This document shows positions 23,779-32,510 of a stretch of DNA of 64,000 nt, one piece after another. The notes under the pieces were generated by a model. It did not search any database, was not told the DNA's origin, and saw only the letters and a program-made list of their open reading frames with translations. The stretch covers positions 1 to 64,000 of the forward strand of contig JABFGJ010000003.1 of the NCBI GenBank assembly GCA_013112545.1, read 5' to 3'. Source of the stretch: Bacteroidota bacterium. GTDB lineage: Bacteria > Bacteroidota > Bacteroidia > Flavobacteriales_E > Vicingaceae. The translations under genes were made by a program, and so were the position numbers. How positions within the stretch are numbered: position 1 is the first letter of the stretch; each line of letters begins with the position of its first letter.

Positions 23779-25014
23779 TTACTCCATCGGTTCAGCCCAA
23801 TCTGAATTTCTAACAAAAACAGTAAACTGCGCATAGGGTTTTCCTTTATCAGTCATTTCCATTTTGCTAGCCAAAGGAAGAATTTGTATCGTCTTATTCA
23901 ACCTAATCGAGTTAGCGTAGGGGCTAAATTTATCGTTTAATTTGATGAGCGATTTATGATGCTCAGGAGTCATTCTTTTAAAGTCTTTTATCCCAACAAT
24001 ATAGATAATGAGCATGTTATCGGCTGAAATTGGCATTTTAGAATAGGGGCCTTCACTTCTCATGAATTCAGGTAAATTATGGCTAGGCATTACCATATAG
24101 CTATCGTTCATCATGAAATTTATGGAGAGGATTTTATTTTCTAGTCCTAAATCAGACTCTCTGATTAAAGAAGCCAAGGGATGCTTGCCATTTATGCGAT
24201 ATTGAAACACATGTGCAACTCCAAAAAAGCCATATAACCTTTGTTTTTTTAGCTGATATTCTTTGTAAACAGCACTAAAGTTTTGAAACATGACTTCCTC
24301 TCTGTTTTGCTTTGTTTGAGAGCTTACTATGTTGGATTTTAAATGAGATAAAATAAACAGGGTGTCGGAGCTATGACTGTATATCTGATTGAGTTGTTCA
24401 ATTAATTCGAGGTTAATTTCCATTTTATTGGAATCATTGGAAACCAATTCCTTATTCGGGAAAAGCTCTAAAATGAAATTCGTTAGTATGGCGTGATCTT
24501 GAATTTTGTCAATTCCGATGAATTCGAATTTATTGTCATCTGGTAACTGCGTGTAATATTTTTGCAATTCAAGGTATTTATTAAAATAATCCTTGTTGTT
24601 TCTGCCTTGCAAAACAAACCAATTCTTTAGTATTCGGCTAAGTGTTTCTTGGTCTCCTGTTTTTAGAAAACCATTGAGTAGTGTAGCCTGAACAAAATCT
24701 AGTTCTGCTAAATAATAATTTACTTGATGGTTTTTATGAAGGTATTTAAAGAAATCGACATCAAATTTTGCTGGTTCATCAAATCCGTGAATTTCGCCTA
24801 CTAAAATCAATTGGCTTTGTTCAATATCATGCTCCATGATTTCATAGCTGAACGAGTCTTTCAAGGGAATCGTTTCACTGTTTTCGGATAAGTATTTTAC
24901 AAATTTCCCACCTGAGGCGTATTCCCATAAATGAAAACCTCCAAATAGCAGAGCAAGAAGCAATAATAGACTGATTAGAATCTTAAAGATCCATTTTAAA
25001 ATTTTTTTTAGCAT
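23779..25014 (-). CDS. Membrane-anchored EreA/ChaN-like protein
   Basis: This 411-residue protein has an N-terminal membrane anchor (about 7-29), with the rest outside the cytoplasmic membrane. The motif ILVGEIHGFDEPAKF (E74, H76) is like the GExHG/GExTHG active-site motif of erythromycin-esterase and ChaN/Tiki-type proteins, and the later YGFFGVAHVFQYR fits the second conserved His region. These families share one fold and include hydrolases and haem-binding proteins. The activity here is unknown, and antibiotic inactivation should not be assumed. It is convergent with the PLP enzyme gene. Confidence 0.6.
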   Translation of the reverse strand: MLKKILKWIFKILISLLLLLALLFGGFHLWEYASGGKFVKYLSENSETIPLKDSFSYEIMEHDIEQSQLILVGEIHGFDEPAKFDVDFFKYLHKNHQVNYYLAELDFVQATLLNGFLKTGDQETLSRILKNWFVLQGRNNKDYFNKYLELQKYYTQLPDDNKFEFIGIDKIQDHAILTNFILELFPNKELVSNDSNKMEINLELIEQLNQIYSHSSDTLFILSHLKSNIVSSQTKQNREEVMFQNFSAVYKEYQLKKQRLYGFFGVAHVFQYRINGKHPLASLIRESDLGLENKILSINFMMNDSYMVMPSHNLPEFMRSEGPYSKMPISADNMLIIYIVGIKDFKRMTPEHHKSLIKLNDKFSPYANSIRLNKTIQILPLASKMEMTDKGKPYAQFTVFVRNSDWAEPME

Positions 25015-25202
25015 ACATTCGTTGTTTTATGGATTCTGCTTTTGAATATGATGTTGTAGCAAGATAGTTAAAAATCTTGCTTTTTGTTAAGGATTTGCAG
25101 TACCATGAATTAAAAGTCTAGGGGTTTTTGATGTGTTGTGAAAGTTACAATGATACTAGTTTTAATAATTCATACCAAGTTACGGCAAAATAATTGTAAT
25201 GG

Positions 25203-25862
25203 TTATTTTATCTTGATAAGGTTATACCAAAATTTACTTTTTGTTGAATAGCCTACAACCCAATAACTTCTTTCAAACTTCTCATTTGAAATTTTCACCA
25301 TACTTGTGTCAATTAATTCAATACTAATTTTTTCTGCCAATGTATTAAATTGATTGGAAAGCTGATAATTATTCTTGCCGTTTCTAAATAAATTGTAACT
25401 AATCTCATTCTTGTTGACAAATACATGTTTTCTAAACAGAGTAATTGTATCAGAATTAAGATTGAATGGGCTTAATGAGAATGTAGAATCAAAATCAATT
25501 GCTAAAAAACCTTCATGAATTGTTACTATTGGCTGTAACTCATATTTATGAGTAAATACTTTTGATTTTAGTTCACTAATCGTTGTTACTTTACCTTTAG
25601 CTTTTAAATATGAAGGTTCATACACTGAGATACTATATGAAGTGTTTTTATTAAGAGGCGAATGAAATAACCCACTGTTGTCTGTCTGAACTATAGTTGT
25701 GCTTGAATCAGTTCCTATTATTTCTATTTCAGCATTTGGAACTGGCAAATAGGTTTCCTTATCAACAACTTTTCCATTAAATTGAAATACTAAATCTGTA
25801 GAGGCTTGAGAAAAACCTAGATTCATTATTAAAATAGTAATGGGAAATAAGTATGATTTCAT
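25203..25862 (-). CDS. Secreted protein with carboxypeptidase-regulatory-like domain
   Basis: This 219-residue protein has a signal peptide (1-20, ending GFSQA). From about residue 26 it shows the CarboxypepD_reg-like beta-sandwich: FNGKVVDKETYLPVPNAEIEI and TDNSGLF. No TonB plug or barrel follows, so it is not a SusC-type transporter. The remainder is unrecognised. It lies 16 bases upstream of mpl on the same strand, but a functional link is not evident. Confidence 0.65.
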   Translation of the reverse strand: MKSYLFPITILIMNLGFSQASTDLVFQFNGKVVDKETYLPVPNAEIEIIGTDSSTTIVQTDNSGLFHSPLNKNTSYSISVYEPSYLKAKGKVTTISELKSKVFTHKYELQPIVTIHEGFLAIDFDSTFSLSPFNLNSDTITLFRKHVFVNKNEISYNLFRNGKNNYQLSNQFNTLAEKISIELIDTSMVKISNEKFERSYWVVGYSTKSKFWYNLIKIK

Positions 25863-25878
25863 TTTTTATTTTATTCTT

Positions 25879-27231
25879 TCACCCCACCAAACTCTTCCCA
25901 AAGGCATTCAAGTCAATGCCATCAAAATTACCTGAAGTCATTAGCAGCAATACTTTGTTGTTCCAGTCTTTGGATTTTAGGTAATCAGCAATTTCATCGG
26001 AAACATTAAAAACTTTTACCTTAGAAGGTAAAAAGGCCGCTTCTACTTCTTGTGCAGAAATAGCTGGCAATCCTTTGTGTTCTAGTGTTTTTGGGTTGAA
26101 ATAAACGAGGGCTTCATCTGCCGCCGACATAGAACCGGTGTATTGTTTCAAAAACTCTTTGTTCAAACTACTAAAGGTGTGCAATTCCATGCAGGCGATT
26201 AATTCTCTAGCTGCAAATTGCTTTTTAACAGCTGACGTGGTGGCTTTTAACTTAGAGGGGGAATGGGCAAAATCTTTAAATACCGTAGTGCTTTCGTTAG
26301 CGGCAATTTTTTCTAAGCGTTTGGCTGCTCCACTAAAACCTTGTATGGCTTTATAAAAATCTGCTTCATCAATGCCCAAGGCATCACACACATTCTTTGC
26401 AGCCATTAAGTTTTGCAAATTGTGGTCGCCAAAAATTTCTAAAGGAACCCAACCTAAATTAGTCCCTATAAACGTGATGCCATCTTCAATTTTATGCGTT
26501 GGAGTGGTGTAAGGCTTTACTTCAATTCCCTGCGTTTGGTTTGCAATTTTTACCAATTCTTCATCACCATGAAAATAAGTCAACAAACCATTGGCTTCAA
26601 TGCTGTCGGTAAACAATTGAAATTGCGCCACATAGTTTTCGAAAGTGGGAAATACATTGATGTGATCCCAGGCTACACCACTTAAAACGGCAATGTGTGG
26701 TTTGTACCACAAAAACTTGGGTCTGCGGTCAATCGGTGAGGACAAATATTCATCGCCTTCTAAAATAATTAAGGGGGCATCACTCAACTGAACCATGGTC
26801 TCAAATCCATCTAGTTGCGCGCCAACTAAATAATCAAAAGCTATTTTTTGATCCATCAACACATGTAATATCATAGAAGTGATGGAGGTTTTGCCATGGC
26901 TACCACCAATTACTACTCGTTTTTTGTCTTTCGATTGCTCGTAAACATACTCTGGATAGGAATACACTTTTAAACCCAGTTCTTGAGCTCTAAGCAATTC
27001 GGGATTGTCGATTTTGGCATGCATTCCTAGTATGATGGCATCTATGCTATCATTAATTAATTCAGGATTCCAACCTTCGGTTTTGGGTAGTAAATGATAT
27101 TTTGCTAATCTACTTTTCGAAGGTTCAAATATTTCATCATCGGAACCACTAACTTGAAATCCTTTTTTGTGTAAAGCAATGGCCATATTGTGCATGGCAC
27201 TGCCACCTATTGCTATAAAGTGAACTCTCAT
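25879..27231 (-). CDS. mpl: UDP-N-acetylmuramate--tripeptide ligase (Mpl-type murein ligase)
   Basis: Mpl joins recycled murein tripeptide to UDP-MurNAc. The 450-residue protein has the Mur ligase order: N-terminal IAIGGSAMHNMAI (6-18), ATP loop GGSHGKTS (109-116), central GDEYLSSP and the C-terminal domain with FKDFAHSPSKL, where the substrate-binding DxxHxP appears as DFAHSP. It starts directly at MRVHF. In Bacteroidota such proteins are often listed only as peptidoglycan synthetase; the exact peptide preference is inferred from the family. Confidence 0.88.
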   Translation of the reverse strand: MRVHFIAIGGSAMHNMAIALHKKGFQVSGSDDEIFEPSKSRLAKYHLLPKTEGWNPELINDSIDAIILGMHAKIDNPELLRAQELGLKVYSYPEYVYEQSKDKKRVVIGGSHGKTSITSMILHVLMDQKIAFDYLVGAQLDGFETMVQLSDAPLIILEGDEYLSSPIDRRPKFLWYKPHIAVLSGVAWDHINVFPTFENYVAQFQLFTDSIEANGLLTYFHGDEELVKIANQTQGIEVKPYTTPTHKIEDGITFIGTNLGWVPLEIFGDHNLQNLMAAKNVCDALGIDEADFYKAIQGFSGAAKRLEKIAANESTTVFKDFAHSPSKLKATTSAVKKQFAARELIACMELHTFSSLNKEFLKQYTGSMSAADEALVYFNPKTLEHKGLPAISAQEVEAAFLPSKVKVFNVSDEIADYLKSKDWNNKVLLLMTSGNFDGIDLNAFGKSLVG

Positions 27232-27315
27232 AATAATCGTTTGTGCTAAGCTAAGGTTTCCTTTATTTTTGGAATGAACTGAATCAAATACTTTTCAACG
27301 AAATGAAATTAATAT

Positions 27316-27786
27316 CTACAGCTTTTTAGAAACAGAATAATTCACTAGAATTTCTCCATATCTTTTGTTGTGATTTTCTGTAATTATCTGAAAACCATTT
27401 TTTTGAAAAAAAGTGATTGCCGCTTTGCTGACATCTGCAGTTAATTCGCTAGAACGATGATAGTTGGCTTGCTTTTCAACCAAATTGATTAATTCTTGAG
27501 CGATTCCCATTCGTGAATGTAAAGGGCAAACATAAATCAAATCGATGTGCTTGTTATTTTCTAAAGCGATAAAACCTACCAGTTCCTGCTCGATATAAGC
27601 CAATAAGAAAAATTGATTTTCGATGGCAGTTTTCCACCTGGCTATGTTTTCCGAAGATTTTGCCCAGGCTTTTTTTTGAGCAAGTGTGTAATGAGATTCA
27701 TCGATTGCTAAAACCGACCGTTTAAACAACTTTAGAATGGCAGCTAAATTGGTTTTTTTTGCAAATTGAACAGTAAGTTTAGGCAT
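27316..27786 (-). CDS. GNAT-family N-acetyltransferase
   Basis: This 156-residue acetyl-CoA-dependent acetyltransferase has the pyrophosphate-binding motif A as CPLHSRMGIAQELIN (about 91-105) and the final FFQKNGFQI of the GNAT fold. The substrate is unknown. Its start overlaps the end of the CPBP protease gene by eight bases, so the two are translated from one message. Confidence 0.82.
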   Translation of the reverse strand: MPKLTVQFAKKTNLAAILKLFKRSVLAIDESHYTLAQKKAWAKSSENIARWKTAIENQFFLLAYIEQELVGFIALENNKHIDLIYVCPLHSRMGIAQELINLVEKQANYHRSSELTADVSKAAITFFQKNGFQIITENHNKRYGEILVNYSVSKKL

Positions 27787-28576
27787 GAGAAATCGTTTGG
27801 TTTGTCGGAAAACGTTTTCTTAAAAAACGGATTCCGAGATAGATACAAATCCAAGAAACTGGAAGTATAACAAGCATAAAGCCCAATCCACCATAAGACT
27901 CTACAAGCGTTTGATTCATTAATTCTTCGGCGGGTTTTGTTTGCATAATCAAAAAGGCAGAGGCATTGTTTGCAAAGTGAATGAGTATGCAATACCATAA
28001 ATTATGACTACGATAATAAACCCAAGCTATAAACATTCCGATGATGGTACCTCCGATGAATTGCCAAGGATTTAGATGTACAAATCCGAATAAAAGGCTA
28101 GAAATTAATATGGCTTTCCAAGGACTTGTATTTTTTAAAAGACCATCTAAAACAATTCCGCGAAAAATAAATTCCTCTAAAATTGGCGCTGCAACTGCTA
28201 AGGTTAAAAAGCCCAATAGGCCATTCATCTCGGCTAATTCCATAAATGCTTGCTTAATCCAGTCGCTCATGGGAATTAGGTCTGTTATGGGCGAATTGAT
28301 GCCAAACTGTATTGCCAGAGTAATGAGTATTAGAGCCAACACATTGATTAAACTAATTGGCTTTAATTGATAACTAGACGTAGCGTTTGTTTTTTTACGA
28401 TAAAAATGAAATCCAATGAATGGAATACCAATCGAAACAAGGTAATAAACAAACATAGAAGCTTCTTTTCCGATAAGGTCGTTTAAGAAAATATTCAAGG
28501 CAGCAAAAACAAGCATAGAAGCGATGATAATAAAGGTAATGCCTATGCTTTGATTGATGTTAGGATAAATTTTCAT
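27779..28576 (-). CDS. CPBP-family intramembrane glutamic endopeptidase
   Basis: This 265-residue protein has about seven membrane segments. Catalytic motifs of the CAAX protease (ABI) family are EEFIFRG (about 134-140), FVHLNP (about 163-168) and HFANN (about 200-204). Such proteases process prenylated or other membrane proteins, or act in bacteriocin self-immunity. No peptide substrate gene is adjacent. It overlaps the GNAT gene and is divergent from the MutS2-like gene. Confidence 0.85.
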   Translation of the reverse strand: MKIYPNINQSIGITFIIIASMLVFAALNIFLNDLIGKEASMFVYYLVSIGIPFIGFHFYRKKTNATSSYQLKPISLINVLALILITLAIQFGINSPITDLIPMSDWIKQAFMELAEMNGLLGFLTLAVAAPILEEFIFRGIVLDGLLKNTSPWKAILISSLLFGFVHLNPWQFIGGTIIGMFIAWVYYRSHNLWYCILIHFANNASAFLIMQTKPAEELMNQTLVESYGGLGFMLVILPVSWICIYLGIRFLRKRFPTNQTISHA

Positions 28577-28676
28577 AAATGCTAAAGTATAGAATTTTTA
28601 AAATTATAAACTAAGAACTAAAATAGAATCAATCTGTTTGCGAAATGTCCTTAATTTTCGGGTCTTGAAACAAAGC

Positions 28677-30821
28677 ATGTATTTTTTTGACGAACAGACA
28701 GCAAAAGATCTAGAATTTGATGAAATACGCAAATTAATTGTAAATGCCTGTCAAAACCCTACTGCAAAAGAGCGCATGTCGCAATTAAGCCCTTTTGGAA
28801 GTATAGAGGAAGCCAGTCATTCAATAGAACAAAGCCATGAATTATTAAGCATTAGACGCTTAGGATTGCGATTTCCCCGCCTAGAATTTAGCGAGTTATT
28901 GAAAGAAATTCGCTTGTTGGGCATAAAATCTAGCAGTTTAGACATAGAAGGTGTAGTTCGTATTTACGATGCAACTCGAATGGTTAATGATCTGTTGTTA
29001 TTTTTTAAAATTGAAGAAGAATACCCGCTTTTAAAATCTTTAGTAAAGCAAGCCCACTACACAAAAGACATTAGTAAGGCAATTGAAAAAGTCTTAGACA
29101 AGAGTATGCAAATTAAAGATGATGCCTCTGAAGATTTGCTTTACATTCGAAATCGCATTAAGAGCGTCAAAAAACAGGTAAACAAAAATTTTGAAAAGGC
29201 GGTACGACAAGCGAAAAGCCAAGGGTTTGTTACCGATATCAGCGAAAATGTAATCGACAATCGGCGGGTTTTAACCATTGTTTCAACTTTTAAAAGGCAA
29301 GTAGATGGCAACATCATGGGATCTTCCAAAACTGGTTCTTTGAGCTATATAGAACCTCGTGCCAATGAAATGCTCAACAAAGAACTAGATCAATTGATCG
29401 ACGATGAACGAATCGAAGTTAGGAGAATCATTAAGGAATTAACCGATTATTTAAGGGCTTATTTACCTTTGATTGAAAGTTATCAGAGCATATTATGCAA
29501 ACTGGATGAAATCATGGCTAAGGTGAAATTTGCTGAGCGTATTAAGGCCAACAAACCCAAGATAAACATCAAAAATCAAGATACATTTTTGCATGAAGCT
29601 TTTCATCCACTCTTGTATTTAACAAACAATGGACTTCAAAAAACAACTAAATCACAGTCATTTAATTTAGATTCTTCTAGAAGGATAATTGTAATATCAG
29701 GTCCAAACGCAGGAGGGAAATCCATTACTTTAAAAACAATGGGTTTGCTGCAAATGATGTTTCAGAGTGGCTTACTGGTTTCTGCTTCCCCCAAAAGTAT
29801 TTTCGCTTGGTTTGATTATATTTTGTCCGATATCGGAGACAATCAGTCTATTGAAAACCAATTGAGTACCTATAGTTATCGTTTGCAACGCATGAAGTTC
29901 TTTATAGGAAAAACGAGTCCTAAAACCTTATTGCTTTTAGATGAATTTGGCACTGGTTCTGACCCAGAATTGGGTGGCGCATTGGCCGAAGTATTTTTTG
30001 AAACCATATACCGTAAAGGCTGCTATGGAGTGGTTACAACTCACTATAGCAATATTAAATTAAGGGCTGCTAAACTCGAAGAAGCGGTAAATGCCAACAT
30101 GCTTTTCAATAAGGAAACATTGGAACCCGAATTTGAATTAGAAATTGGTCAACCAGGTTCTTCATTTACTTTTGAAGTTGCAGAAATGAATGGAATTCCT
30201 CGTCCGATTTTGAATGCTGCTAAAAATAAAATCAACCGTAAAAAGCTAGATTTAGATCAGTTAATTGCTGACTTGCAGAAGGATAAATCGGCGGTTTATC
30301 ATTTAAAAACAGATTTAGAACATGCTCAAAAACAAGCAGAGGAGGCAAAAGAATCTTTTGAAGCAAAACAAAAACAATATGAAACTCGCTTAGAAACACA
30401 GCAAAAACTCATAGAATCAAATAATAAGTATTTGAATCATGGGAAAAAGATGGAGCAGTTTATTGCTTCCTTTGAAACGAAAGCCAAAGGAAAAAACCAA
30501 GACTTGTTTGCAGAGATTCGAAAATACATCAGCATCGAAAAAACCAAAATACTTGATGCCGAAAGGATTAGACTTGAAAAAGAAAAAGAATTAGAGCGAC
30601 AAAGAAAAGCGCCTAAAAACAGAAAATACAAAGCCAAAGCAACGGAGCAGCCAATTGTTATTGGTTCAAGAGTAAAACTGAAAACAACTAAACAGATAGG
30701 AGAAGTATTAGCCCTTGAAGGCGAGGAAGCCACTGTTGCATTTGGTGTTTTTAAAACCAAAGTTTCATTGAGTAAATTGGTGTTTATTGATGGTGTAGTT
30801 AAAAAAAGAACGAAAAAATAG
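28677..30821 (+). CDS. MutS2-like DNA mismatch/recombination protein lacking Smr
   Basis: This 714-residue protein from ATG 28677 (an upstream TTG at 28638 is less likely) has the MutS2 lever/clamp region, Walker A GPNAGGKS (342-349), Walker B LLLDEFGTGSDP around D422 and the TTHYSNIK motif. A long coiled coil follows (about 520-650) and then a KOW-like domain (IGSRVKLKTTKQIGEV). The sequence ends there: the C-terminal Smr nuclease domain with its LDLRG/HGxG motifs, usual in MutS2, is missing. MutS2 suppresses recombination or rescues collided ribosomes; without Smr it would have to rely on its ATPase and clamp. Confidence 0.85.
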   Translation: MYFFDEQTAKDLEFDEIRKLIVNACQNPTAKERMSQLSPFGSIEEASHSIEQSHELLSIRRLGLRFPRLEFSELLKEIRLLGIKSSSLDIEGVVRIYDATRMVNDLLLFFKIEEEYPLLKSLVKQAHYTKDISKAIEKVLDKSMQIKDDASEDLLYIRNRIKSVKKQVNKNFEKAVRQAKSQGFVTDISENVIDNRRVLTIVSTFKRQVDGNIMGSSKTGSLSYIEPRANEMLNKELDQLIDDERIEVRRIIKELTDYLRAYLPLIESYQSILCKLDEIMAKVKFAERIKANKPKINIKNQDTFLHEAFHPLLYLTNNGLQKTTKSQSFNLDSSRRIIVISGPNAGGKSITLKTMGLLQMMFQSGLLVSASPKSIFAWFDYILSDIGDNQSIENQLSTYSYRLQRMKFFIGKTSPKTLLLLDEFGTGSDPELGGALAEVFFETIYRKGCYGVVTTHYSNIKLRAAKLEEAVNANMLFNKETLEPEFELEIGQPGSSFTFEVAEMNGIPRPILNAAKNKINRKKLDLDQLIADLQKDKSAVYHLKTDLEHAQKQAEEAKESFEAKQKQYETRLETQQKLIESNNKYLNHGKKMEQFIASFETKAKGKNQDLFAEIRKYISIEKTKILDAERIRLEKEKELERQRKAPKNRKYKAKATEQPIVIGSRVKLKTTKQIGEVLALEGEEATVAFGVFKTKVSLSKLVFIDGVVKKRTKK

Positions 30822-30835
30822 AATTAAAAATTAGA

Positions 30836-31717
30836 CTAAGCTTTTGCTGTCACATTCAACACTTCGCTTGAAGCAGCTGCTACATCTATTCTTCCATTTG
30901 ATTCCTTAATCATTTTTAGAATACTCCTAAAAATCAAATCTTTAGTTATTCTTCTTGCTTTATAATCAACTACATACCTTAGGGTGAACGTAATCCAATT
31001 CTCATCAAAGACCATGGTTACTAAAGGTTCTACTTTTGCTTTTTCAACAAGAAACTTTACAGTCATCTTATCCCAGTATTGGGCGGCTTCTTTTTCGTAA
31101 GTGCCCAATGAGCTTTTTAGAATTTTTGTAAACTCCTCTTTTGCCCATTCAAAATCGCCTTCGGTTCTAATGGGTATTTTCACTTCATCCCATATAAATG
31201 GAAATTCGCCTGAATAGTTAAATACAGGCTCTTTAAAGATGAAATTGTTAGATACCGTTGTGATTCTACCATTATACAAATCGCCGTCAACCCAATCGCC
31301 AATTTCCATCAAGGTGGTTCTCAAAAATCCAATGTCTATCACATCGCCTTTTATTCCGCCAAGCAAAACCCGATCGCCAACTTTATAAAAATTGGAAGTG
31401 TGTATAACTATAAATCCCGCTATGGCCGCTATTACTTCTTGCAAAGCAAAGGCAACTCCAGCACCCGCTACACCTAAGAAAACAGCAAAACCTGTCAGTT
31501 GATTGCTATAAGTTGTTAAAACAGCAATTATCAATAAAACATAGGCAATGAGGTTAATAAACTTCCTTGTTCTATACCTCGAGTTTGTGTCTTTAATGTA
31601 TTTGGGAATTATCTTTTTAAAGATGCTCGAAACAATTAAAATAATAAAACCTAAACCAATTATTAACAGTAGGCTTTGGCCATTATTAGAGTTTAAAAAA
31701 TGCGTGATTTGTTCCAT
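30836..31717 (-). CDS. Small-conductance mechanosensitive channel (MscS family)
   Basis: This 293-residue protein has three membrane segments (about 12-35, 50-75, 80-105), the last being the pore helix FLGVAGAGVAFALQEVIAAI rich in Ala/Gly, followed by the MscS beta domain with FYKVGDRVLLGGIKGDV and ITTVSNNFIF. The channel opens under membrane tension to release solutes. I choose ATG 31717; a TTG at 31744 would overlap the upstream gene by 25 bases. The upstream stop lies two bases before this ATG, so the two genes are one operon. Confidence 0.88.
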   Translation of the reverse strand: MEQITHFLNSNNGQSLLLIIGLGFIILIVSSIFKKIIPKYIKDTNSRYRTRKFINLIAYVLLIIAVLTTYSNQLTGFAVFLGVAGAGVAFALQEVIAAIAGFIVIHTSNFYKVGDRVLLGGIKGDVIDIGFLRTTLMEIGDWVDGDLYNGRITTVSNNFIFKEPVFNYSGEFPFIWDEVKIPIRTEGDFEWAKEEFTKILKSSLGTYEKEAAQYWDKMTVKFLVEKAKVEPLVTMVFDENWITFTLRYVVDYKARRITKDLIFRSILKMIKESNGRIDVAAASSEVLNVTAKA

Positions 31718-31719
31718 GT

Positions 31720-32481
31720 TTATTTTCTCCAATTTGTTCTCCAAGAGATTCCCAAATCTATAAAATAGTCTGTATCAGTGTAAGAATTATCTTGAATTCC
31801 TGCTGAAGCATCTATTTGAAAATCATTATTAATTAAATAGGAAAATCCTGCATCAAAGCTAGTTGTAAAATAGTTAGAAATAGCACCATACATTTCGATA
31901 AATGTTCCTATTCGCTCGGAAATGGTAAAGGAAATATTAGCAACATAGGAAGTGTGTAATGGAGCGTTTCCTTCTTGAAGAAAAATCCAATTGCTATTAA
32001 AAGAAAGCCATTCACTTATTTGATTGGTTGTTGCAACTATGGTATTCGAGCCCATTTTTTCTCTGGGAAACAGGCTATTAGGTAGTTTTAATAAAACACT
32101 TGATTGAACAGCTAAGGCAGGAATTATTCCTTTGTTTTCGACTAAAAAAAACCGAGCTCCCAATTGTAAATCGTTAAAGTCACTCAGGCTGCTTTCCGAT
32201 TGACGTCCCTTTGTTTTTACCGATGCATAATTGACCAGAGCGCTTAATTCCACTCGCTCTAAAAGTCCAAATCTAAAAAAATTATTAATGTTCGTGTTCT
32301 GCATATCAGAGAAGCCATTTTTTACGGTATTTAAATTATAGCCGCTTTGAATCTGAAATACATTTTTGCCCAAAGTAGAAGCGCCATTAGCTTGTCCAGG
32401 CCTATCAGAGTTTATAGTTTCAGAAAATTGAGCAAATGACAATGACGGGCAAAGGATTAAAATTAAAAGTAATTTTCTCAT
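31720..32481 (-). CDS. Outer-membrane transporter-like protein (Phenol_MetA_deg-like)
   Basis: This 253-residue protein has a signal peptide (1-17, ending SFAQ). The mature start SETINSDRPGQANGASTLGKNVFQIQSG is the typical entry of the Phenol_MetA_deg family of beta-barrel proteins (INTDRPG). Alternating amphipathic strands follow to a C-terminal LGISWRTNWRK. The substrate is unknown. It is the first gene of an operon with the mechanosensitive channel. Confidence 0.75.
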   Translation of the reverse strand: MRKLLLILILCPSLSFAQFSETINSDRPGQANGASTLGKNVFQIQSGYNLNTVKNGFSDMQNTNINNFFRFGLLERVELSALVNYASVKTKGRQSESSLSDFNDLQLGARFFLVENKGIIPALAVQSSVLLKLPNSLFPREKMGSNTIVATTNQISEWLSFNSNWIFLQEGNAPLHTSYVANISFTISERIGTFIEMYGAISNYFTTSFDAGFSYLINNDFQIDASAGIQDNSYTDTDYFIDLGISWRTNWRK

Positions 32482-32510
32482 GATAAATTCCCTTTTTATG
32501 GGCTTTGGTT

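Noticed and set aside
30437-30760. Minus-strand frame opposite the MutS2-like C-terminus
   Set aside because: It is a shadow of the coiled-coil codons and has no upstream signals.
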